From NCBI GenBank assembly GCA_948470475.1, contig OX419343.1, forward strand, positions 1,847,203 to 1,911,202: DNA of 64,000 bases, written 5' to 3'. The translations under genes were made by a program, and so were the position numbers. Position 1 is the first letter of the stretch. Every line of letters starts with the position of its first letter. Of this stretch, positions 58,530 to 64,000 are shown one piece after another. The DNA comes from Galaxea fascicularis. Taxonomy: Eukaryota; Cnidaria; Anthozoa; Scleractinia; Euphylliidae. The notes beneath the pieces were generated by a model. That model searched no databases and was not told the origin of the DNA. It saw only the letters and a list, made by a program, of their open reading frames with translations.

Positions 58530-59342
58530 ACTTGCAAAAAATGAAAGTTGATATTAACTGTTAAGAGCCAGAAATTGTAATGCTTTATTGAAAGTGTTCG
58601 TTTGACTCAGAATCATTTTAAAACTTAATTTGAATATGAAGGAAAACTCGGGTTCTGTTTTAACTTTTGTTTGTTAGTGGTCCATGAGGAGACCCAGGGG
58701 TGGAGGGTTGGGGAATGGACCGCCAAGTTCGAGAAAATTGAAACATGCATTACTGTTACCAAGGAAAATGACAGGTCGCTTGTTTTAAACGAGGACCACC
58801 AGATTTGAGTCAAGGACAAATATTCACTTGTTATTGCCTTCTAAGGCCCCGTTTCCCGGCACCGTTCCCGGGCACTAAAAAAGACGCTGTCCGCACTCGT
58901 GCAGAAGGCTTGGTGCCCAGTTTATCTTTTTTGAGTACTCCGCAATATTGCCGCCATTTTGGTGACTGCATCGTAGGGAAACACGGGAAAAAACGCGGGA
59001 ACACATGAAAGCGTGTTCAGACAAGTTCCCGTACCCGGGGACGTTGCCCGAGTGCTACCCTTGGAGGTAGTGCCCGTGCCCGGACACGGTGCTCAGATTT
59101 TTGCGCGGGCACCAACGAAAAGCTATGTTCAGACTTGTGCCCGTTACCGAAAACCGGGCACAGGCACCTAGTCTGAACGGGGCCTTAGATTCTTGTCTTC
59201 TGTTCCACAAGGTGACACCATGAAGGACTTCCTGTCCTATATCGAGACTAACCCAGAAACCAAGGCCAAGATTGATACCCTCAGGGGAGAGGTGGAGAGT
59301 TTTGCCAGAGGATTTCCAATGCCGGGATATGACAATCACTGA
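45141..59342 (+). CDS. SHMT: Serine hydroxymethyltransferase (16 exons, 500 aa)
   Basis: The exons are 45141-45176, 49370-49549, 50464-50543, 51559-51674, 52287-52371, 53474-53555, 54338-54460, 54613-54681, 54781-54851, 55284-55342, 55854-55960, 56056-56155, 56306-56349, 56859-56970, 57817-57924 and 59212-59342 (1503 nt). The PLP enzyme interconverts serine plus tetrahydrofolate with glycine plus methylene-tetrahydrofolate. Evidence: [59 protein letters not shown]; the PLP-lysine motif [10 protein letters not shown] with Lys275; [31 protein letters not shown]. The 12-codon first exon ([12 protein letters not shown]) is inferred from phase, GTAAGT donor and ATG context; it shows no mitochondrial presequence, so the form is probably cytosolic. 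The intron at 55343-55853 is U12-like. Intron 1 (4.2 kb) carries a tandem array. Confidence 0.95.
46494..46580. repeat. 44-bp tandem duplication
   Basis: ACATGTGGCTGGAACATGCC and the following TTGAGTTTCTGGACAATAAA are repeated in direct orientation from 46494 and 46538. Present only in the first unit of the array. Confidence 0.9.
46766..47270. mobile_element. 505-bp MITE with TTAA target site
   Basis: The ends GGTTTCTGTCCACCTTCAGG and CCTGAAGGTTGACAGTAACC are inverted copies. TTAA lies on each side (46762-46765; 47271-47274). The neighbouring array units have the uninterrupted site TTTTTTAAGGAAGTCAA, so the insertion and its 4-bp duplication are directly shown. A TTAA target is known for piggyBac and Kolobok elements. 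Confidence 0.88.
47571..47748. mobile_element. 178-bp MITE with 5-bp target duplication
   Basis: CATGGCTGTCATTA and TAATGACAGCCCTG are inverted ends. TTGTT is duplicated at 47566-47570 and 47749-47753. Array unit 2 shows the empty site (GTTGTTTTGAACC). The ends and length match the element at 51103-51280. Confidence 0.88.
48922..49240. repeat. TTAACCCTTTAAACC repeat family, copy 3 (SHMT intron 1)
   Basis: Starts TTTAACGCTTTAAACCCTAA and ends TTGATCACTCTTAGGGTTTA followed by AAGGGTT, so the termini are inverted. A different sequence (about 49060-49180) seems to be inserted in the middle. Confidence 0.65.
49577..49602. repeat. (GACT)n microsatellite
   Basis: Tandem ACTG units lie just downstream of SHMT exon 2. 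Confidence 0.7.
51103..51280. mobile_element. 178-bp MITE with 5-bp target duplication (SHMT intron 3)
   Basis: CAGTGTTTTCAATAAG and CTTATTGAAAACCCTG are inverted at 15 of 16 positions. GAGTA is duplicated at 51098-51102 and 51281-51285. CCGCCTACT-type units recur inside. Length and ends relate it to 47571-47748. A CAGGG terminus with a 5-bp duplication would suit a hAT-like element; that is inference. Confidence 0.85.
52384..52846. repeat. TTAACCCTTT-family remnant carrying a nested SINE (SHMT intron 5)
   Basis: GATTAACTCTTTACATCCTA at the left and GATATTGGGTTTAAAGGTTA at the right look like the two ends of the TTAACCC family. The SINE at 52447-52700 sits between them. Confidence 0.5.
52447..52700 (+). 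repeat. tRNA-derived SINE, copy 2 (SHMT intron 5)
   Basis: Same head (GGTGAGAGCACTCGCC; B box GGTTCAAGCCC at 52493-52503) and the same GAGAGGTTTTTCTCCGGGTA tail as 1232-1392. It extends further 3', including TCAGTCATATGGACTGTTCA. Confidence 0.8.
52931..53056 (-). repeat. tRNA-derived SINE, third family (SHMT intron 5)
   Basis: On minus it reads GTAGCTCAGTGGTTAGAGTG (A-box arm) and GGGTTCAAATCCCATCTGGA (B-box arm, 53003-52993), then a non-tRNA tail. Part of the tail is repeated at 53219-53287. Confidence 0.75.
53219..53287 (-). repeat. Partial copy of the third SINE family
   Basis: AACATGATAGAAATGCATG, CCAAATGGAAACT and CCAGATGGGATTT match 52931-52999 in order. The tRNA part is missing. Confidence 0.75.
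55075..55250 (-). repeat. 2323-family element, copy 3 (SHMT intron 9)
   Basis: Inverted relative to the other copies: TTTTCAGCCACAAAAAATCC, AAATCCTTTGGTCATCCCCA and ACTTGGAATCTGGAGTACC. It lies just upstream of the pyrimidine tract of SHMT exon 10. Confidence 0.65.
55343..55853 (+). other. SHMT: U12-type AT-AG intron of SHMT
   Basis: The only junction that keeps the conserved protein ([20 protein letters not shown]) starts the intron at ATATCTTTTA and ends it at ...TTCCAG. The start differs from the U12 donor consensus ATATCCTTT at one position. TTCCTTGAC at 55835-55843 matches the U12 branch-site consensus, with the branch A 11 nt before the intron end. No GT-AG alternative preserves the frame. 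Confidence 0.85.
57488..57691. repeat. TTAACCCTTTAAACC repeat family, copy 4 (SHMT intron 14)
   Basis: TTTAACCCTTTAAATC at the left and TTGATCACTCTTAGGGGTTA at the right, with interior blocks shared with 35001-35200. Confidence 0.65.
58391..58463 (+). tRNA. tRNA-Thr(GGT)-like sequence, probably the head of a SINE
   Basis: Folds as a 73-nt cloverleaf: perfect 7-bp acceptor stem (GGCTTCA/TGAAGCC), GCTC/GAGC D stem and ACGGG/CCCGT T stem with a TTCGAAT loop. The anticodon position reads GGT. Position 33 is C instead of the invariant T, and the 31-39 pair is A-C, so translation use is doubtful. Its 3' flank is shared with another copy at 21031. Confidence 0.5.
58391..58540 (+). repeat. tRNA-derived SINE with intact head (SHMT intron 15)
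   Basis: The tRNA-like head is followed by CCTGATTTTTTCAGGCTTCT and ATGATCACTCTTCACTTG. The same tail follows the degenerate B-box arm at 21031-21146 on minus, which marks a dispersed family. Confidence 0.7.
58841..59188. mobile_element. MITE with CTAAGGCCCCGTTT ends (SHMT intron 15)
   Basis: CTAAGGCCCCGTT at the left is exactly inverted as AACGGGGCCTTAG at the right. The interior is GC-rich with repeated GTGCCCG motifs on both strands. It ends 23 bp before the last SHMT exon. Confidence 0.85.
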
Positions 59343-59759
59343 AGATGAAATCAGGATATATTATTGAACTGTGATTTAAACCAGAGAGCTAAAACGGATG
59401 CTACTGCGTATAACAATTCCGTTCAAAACGAACTTAGGCCATCTTAGTTACCTTTAGTCTCTCTTTTGCAGGCTACGTTGTGTCGCCTCCCCGTTTGGTG
59501 TGTTGGTACGTAACGTAAGCGGGGAAGCGTCGCGTGACAATCCAGCAGCGAGAACGGTTTCAATCGCCTGCACGCGCTTTTTACATTTTGGTACATTTCT
59601 TTGCCGTCCTTTACAAATAAACGAAGGTAAACTGACCAAATTTTAGGTTTTCTCGGGAACGTGCGCATCACAGCAAATTTTTCTTTCTTTAATCTTACTT
59701 TAACTCACCGTTCACAGTAAGTTAGGCCCTGGACATTTCGCCAGTATTTTCGGTGTTAA

Positions 59760-60365
59760 GGTGGTTCGAAATAGTTTTCATTTTCTTTAGACAAGTTCTA
59801 CAGATTCTTTTCTAAGTTATGTTTGGCTCATCGTATCACTATGAAATTTGGCACAGAAATAAAAGAAACATCATAGATTTATTACATGACATTTATTTCA
59901 GAAAACCTGTTACAATGGCAACCATATGACGCATTCAGTTGAGCCCCCAAAATCGAAATCTTTTATCTTATTTAAAAAACAGGTGAAATCTTCTCAAACT
60001 TCTATATTATATGTTACCAGGAAAGATCTTCAAAATATTTCAATTTAATTTAATTATGTAGGGAAGATTAAGAATAAAACTACTTTTTGATTATTGTTTT
60101 CTTAATTTTTTCCCTACCTACAGAATTTTTTAAAAGTCGGACTATAAACGCAGTCAATTGATCTTAGTTGTTAACGAAAAAATCGAAAAAATCTACCGAG
60201 CGAAAGCGGAAATATAAAAAAGTAAAGTTACGAAACTTCAAAAATTTCGAGTCGAATAGATTAGCATTTGAGCATGCGCGACACACGCGTGCTCTTACTT
60301 TTTATAGGTATGGCGTGTGTTGTTTTCGCGCGCGCGCTCTGGGCTTAAAACCCTTTCGAGCCTCC
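59760..60365. mobile_element. TTAA-flanked MITE inside a dispersed repeat
   Basis: GGTGGTTCGAAATAGTTTT at the left is approximately inverted as AAAACCCTTTCGAGCCTCC at the right. TTAA lies on each side (59756-59759; 60366-60369). The right flank AAACAAATTGGAAT is continuous with the host repeat at 3230-3590. Confidence 0.65.
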
Positions 60366-60915
60366 TTAAACAAATTGGAATAATCACGAAAGAGTTGCAA
60401 CATTGAAATAAGTTTTTTTTGGCTTAAGCTCCCTAGTATCGAATGTAGCAGGTAGCTGTATACTATTTATGGACGATATCGCATCACTTGACAAGTGATA
60501 AAACAAAGTTTAGCCAAAGTAGAACCCATATTTTTATCGACAGGTAGTGTGTGAGTAACTGAGTGAAGCTGCATTTGAATTATCAGCAGCCGTGAAAATT
60601 ACGTGACCATCTTATTCAGCTTATTTTTATTTGACAAAAATAGGAATAAAATCGTCTTTATTTGACTCTTTGAGTCGCCATGCGTGTTATTACTTCACTA
60701 AGCTACAAAGGTTATGCGATACCCAACTTCGTTCCTAGGGCTAATTTCTAGCTGCTTTCAATATGCCATTTTGAATGCGAGAAGACCATGGAGAAGAGGT
60801 TGTGTCACTTCTCAGAAGCAGCAGTAGCTACTGTTCAACAAATGTTGAACAGTGACCCGAATAGTCGCAGGGAACAAGCCCCTGGGGTCCAGTGTCGTGT
60901 AGCCTCCTACGCAGC

Positions 60916-60976
60916 CATTCTTTTGACTCGTCACGCAATCTTTCCTCCTCAATGTTGCGTGACGAGCCAAAAGAAT
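60916..60976. repeat. Inverted repeat, 23-bp arms
   Basis: CATTCTTTTGACTCGTCACG is inverted as CGTGACGAGCCAAAAGAATG with one mismatch; 15-bp spacer. Confidence 0.8.
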
Positions 60977-61171
60977 GTCTGCACATATGCGCCAGTATCT
61001 AAAACGCTTCCTCGATCTGGTATTTCAGGAATAGACGATCGATCAAAATTAAAATTTGTTCATAGAAAAAGACTTTACTTCGACAAGCAGGCGGTCTTTA
61101 TCAAAGTCTATATTTCTGAAGGTCTCATTCACGAACTGTGGAGCAAATATTTGTCAGGTAAAAAAATAAAG

Positions 61172-61392
61172 GTCGGCACACACGAGGGGACTGGTACTCG
61201 CAACAAGTCGCGGGGACAAGTCCCATCGTGCGATCTAGCCATTTTCGACAAAAAAATCTAGTCGCACGGACCAAATTTTGGTCCCTGGGACTTGTCCCAC
61301 GAATTCAAACTGGTTTGACGCACACACGGTGGGACTAGTTCCTTCGACCAGTCCGTGTAAACTCTTCAAGAGACCAGTCCCATCGTGTATGG
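61172..61392. mobile_element. Foldback element with CACACGAGGGGACTGG ends
   Basis: CACACACGAGGGGACTGG at the left is approximately inverted as CCAGTCCCATCGTGTATG at the right. Internal GGGACAAGTCCCATCGTG motifs repeat on both strands. Confidence 0.6.
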
Positions 61393-62891
61393 TTGTGAAT
61401 GTCTATTTTACTCCAAGTGAAGAAATAATAGCTGGTTTTGTCTGTTACTATTAACCACAGGCATTCCTGGCAAGTAATGGAAGCCGGACCATACGTTTTC
61501 TTCCTGAATGGAGAACTCGAGTTTTCTCTTTCTAAGCCTGTGACAGAAAAAATAAAGATTTCATTTACCTCCTTGTACTAAATTTCCTTGACGTTACATT
61601 TTCTCACCTCAAAAACTAAATTTGTCGGCGTTCACTTGGCCAAGTTATTGTCTTGTTATAAGCTTCCAAATAGTGTCCACATAGGACACTATTAGTTAGG
61701 ATATAGTTAGGATCTAACTAGTGTCCACATTTTCCGCCAACCGGGTCTCGCAATAAATAGCTCTCGCATAATCCGAAACCTTTACACAAGACAATTTATT
61801 CTCTAAATATTTTCCGTGCGTTTTATTGTTCGTGGTGACGAAAGGTTACAAAGCAAATAAAAATTCTATAACTCATCTCAAGTCACAAAAATAAAAAGTC
61901 TATGTCATCGTGAAAAATTCATTACTTTTTCTATAACATGGTTTAACTGATTGCCAATAAAACACGATCAGTACTAGTCCTTATGAAGAAAAGAGGAAAA
62001 AGGACTTTTAACTTGCAACAGATGCGGAAGGTATATCATGAATTTGTAACCAATGGTTTGAATTTGCCATCTGATTTGGTGAGAAAATAAGTAGCTCCCT
62101 CTGATTGGTTGAAACACTGTTTTTGAACCATACACATGGTGAGGTGGCCGTAACCCTCCGCTGACCGCATGCTAAACAAAGCAAATAGGAATCAATTGAG
62201 AAAACATCTGCTGGTGAAATGTGTATAGAGCAGAACACGAACTGTAAACTATAGGTTCAGGTCTAATTATCAAATAACATAGCCTGAAGATACCAAGAGC
62301 TTAACTGGTTCTTACAAATTACTTAATACAGTCAAACAAAAACTAAATAAAAAAAATTATATATAGCAATATAAAACACTTTGCACCAAAATATAATGGA
62401 TATCAAAATAATAAAGCATTTTGAAATTAATTTCAGTTACTCATTTTCGTATTTATTACACTCATTTTGAAATCACTCGTCATTCCTGAAATCTGATTAG
62501 CTCCCCAATAGTGCAATTTATTCCCGAATTGCATTCTGTGCTCTAAATCACATCCGTTTTTTAAGCCCATCAAAATTCAAAACTGGTTTTCCTGAAGTGA
62601 AGATTAAATAAATATTAATATTGACAAAAAGCTGTGTGATTTCAAAATGGGTGTAATAAAGTGGTAATTGAACTTCGTGTCGTGCAATTTTCGTCCAAAA
62701 TCATAATTGTGATTTCAAATTGTAGTCGCGCTGCGCACTCGTTCGATTTTGAAATCACGCGTATGATTTTAGACCAAATTGCACTCCACTTAGTTCATTT
62801 ACCATTATTAATCGAGCAAAAGAATGCGACAGTGACGTGTCATTGACATAAATAAATCAACCTAATTATCGTACAGGACACCCAAGTCAGT

Positions 62892-63059
62892 ATGGCAATA
62901 TTCACATTACCACCTATTTGTCGTCAAAAAGCTGTCCTTTTGGATGCTCAAGATTACCTAATCAACGATTGCAACTGTTTTGTCGAAAAATCCTTATTTA
63001 AAATCTCAATCGATAGAGTGAAAGAAACAACAGGTATGCAAGGGAAAATTCGAAAATGA
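62892..63059 (+). other. Short ORF / candidate exon
   Basis: ATG at 62892 opens a 55-codon frame beginning MAIFTLPPICRQKAVLLDAQ, with VKETTG before a donor-like GTATGC at 63034. The final part resembles the helix-turn-helix start of repeat-borne transposase proteins, but I do not assign a family. Confidence 0.2.
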
Positions 63060-63272
63060 TACTTTAGCTTTCACGTTTACTCATTTCCTCTCCTTTGGCG
63101 CGCCAGTCAGTATATTCGCCTCGAAACTGCGATTAAACCGGCGGCAAAAAGCAAACTGTCAATTCTGCAGTTTTACTATACGCATGCGCGCACTCATAGT
63201 ACCTAACAAGTGGCGGGCATGGACATGGTTTATCATTTTTGGTATTTCAGTCAATAGAAGCCAAAAGTGGCC

Positions 63273-63568
63273 TAGCCTGCAGAAAGGCTCTCCATTTGGA
63301 TTATTCCGGGAGATGGTCACGTCGATTTGTTCTCCTTCCAGCCGTTTTTGGGATGTTACGCAACGCTCCCCTTTGCGTGATATCCCAAAAACGGCTGCGA
63401 AGGAGACTAATCGACGCTGCTGCAAAGGAGCTACGCGGCGATTTGCGTCTGAATGGTGAGCGGTCAAAGCTAAGGGAATGGGGCGAGCGAGATTCCTCCT
63501 TTTTAATCGTGCGCTATTCGAGAGCAAATCGAAACAAAAACCTAAATGAAGAGCCTGTTTGCAGGCTA
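63273..63568. mobile_element. MITE with TAGCCTGC ends and an internal hairpin
   Basis: TAGCCTGCAGAAAGGCTCT at the left is approximately inverted as AGAGCCTGTTTGCAGGCTA at the right. Inside, CCAGCCGTTTTTGGGAT and ATCCCAAAAACGGCTGCG form a second inverted pair. Its ends match the TAGCCTG hairpin at 27918. Confidence 0.7.
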
Positions 63569-63840
63569 AAGGTAGCTAGTATAGTTCAGATATCAAAGTC
63601 TAAAAACCTTCTCTGCTGTCAGCATTGACGTTTCTAACAAATTTGGATGAACCACAGAATACCCCGCCGCTTCTGGCTACTATTGTGTTCTTGTAGTGGC
63701 ATCGTTTGAAGATCGAAACAGAGAACAATACACACTATTCACATGCAAATAAGTGACGGGGTACTCTGCAGTTTAGCTGAAAATTTTGTTTCTAATACAA
63801 GTTCTTCTAGTACGAGAAAACCAGTTTCCCTTTAGCTTTT

Positions 63841-64000
63841 TCAAGCCGGTTGTCCAAAGAGTTGAACTCGATTATTACGGAAGTCTGCTACAACTATATT
63901 TCCTTCAGGCGTCAATGCGAGGCCATGAGGATCGTTCAACTGCCCGTCCCCATCCCCCTTGGTACCAAACTTGGTAATAAAGCGGCCATCACTGGAGAAG
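63841..64000 (-). CDS. NHL-repeat protein, C-terminal end (TRIM-NHL type), truncated by window edge
   Basis: The frame enters at base 64000 and stops with TGA at 63843-63841, giving 52 visible residues. It reads FSSDGRFITKFGTKGDGDGQ, then LNDPHGLALTPEGNIVVADF and RNNRVQLFG. The pattern F..DG.F...FG..G...G.L..P.G.A....G.IVVAD..N.RVQ.F is the NHL beta-propeller repeat. Ending on the last blade is typical of TRIM2/TRIM3/TRIM71-like ubiquitin ligases, which bind RNA or partner proteins through this propeller. The RING and B-box part lies outside the window, so the subfamily is not known. Confidence 0.85.
   Translation of the reverse strand, partial: FSSDGRFITKFGTKGDGDGQLNDPHGLALTPEGNIVVADFRNNRVQLFGQPA

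Larger units (their letters stand above)
59343..63840. other. Repeat-rich intergenic region, SHMT to NHL gene
   Basis: It holds the interrupted dispersed repeat (59540-60430) with the element at 59760-60365, an inverted repeat at 60916-60976, foldbacks at 61172-61392 and 63273-63568, and one candidate short ORF at 62892-63059. The longer open frames here lie across inverted repeats and are not supported as genes. Confidence 0.55.

Noticed and set aside
60788..61261. 157-codon open frame on plus
   Set aside because: It crosses two inverted repeats (60916-60976 and 61172 onward), so its sequence is that of mobile-element ends, not of a protein family.
63159..63628. Overlapping open frames on both strands near the right edge
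   Set aside because: They coincide with the palindromic MITE at 63273-63568; inverted repeats create matching open frames on both strands.

Overview
This is an animal nuclear genome window. It is AT-rich, its genes are split by GT-AG introns, and it is dense with small inverted-repeat transposons and tRNA-derived repeats. The gene set and repeat style fit an anthozoan cnidarian, most likely a stony coral; the species assignment is inference. Splice models were built by hand, and each complete gene model closes as an exact multiple of three.

Layout, left to right. (1) 1-688, minus: 5' part of an extended short-chain dehydrogenase / NAD-dependent epimerase that runs off the left edge. (2) 5137-15448, minus: KANSL1-like scaffold of the NSL histone acetyltransferase complex, 7 coding exons, 1060 aa. 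(3) 15449-22450: repeat-rich, with only orphan exon-like pieces. (4) 22451-27650, minus: POFUT2, protein O-fucosyltransferase 2, 442 aa, with a duplicated, frame-enforced, mutually exclusive exon pair. (5) 28930-30585 and 32354-33365, plus: two tandem LITAF-domain genes. (6) 33366-38737: gene-poor, with a 1.58-kb near-perfect palindrome. (7) 38738-44791, minus: short GKAP/DLGAP5-like protein, 262 aa. (8) 45141-59342, plus: serine hydroxymethyltransferase, 16 exons, 500 aa, with one apparent U12-type AT-AG intron. It lies head-to-head with the GKAP gene across a gap of about 350 bp. (9) 59343-63840: repeats. (10) 63841-64000, minus: last codons of an NHL-repeat protein (TRIM-NHL type) running off the right edge.

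The genes are unrelated housekeeping and regulatory genes (chromatin, ER glycosylation, endolysosomal membrane, mitotic spindle, one-carbon metabolism), not a pathway cluster. The most notable signals are the POFUT2 alternative exons, the minor-spliceosome intron in SHMT, the giant foldback, foldbacks with hammerhead-like cores, and a tandem array in SHMT intron 1 that preserves empty sites for two independent transposon insertions. I found no convincing new multi-gene system.
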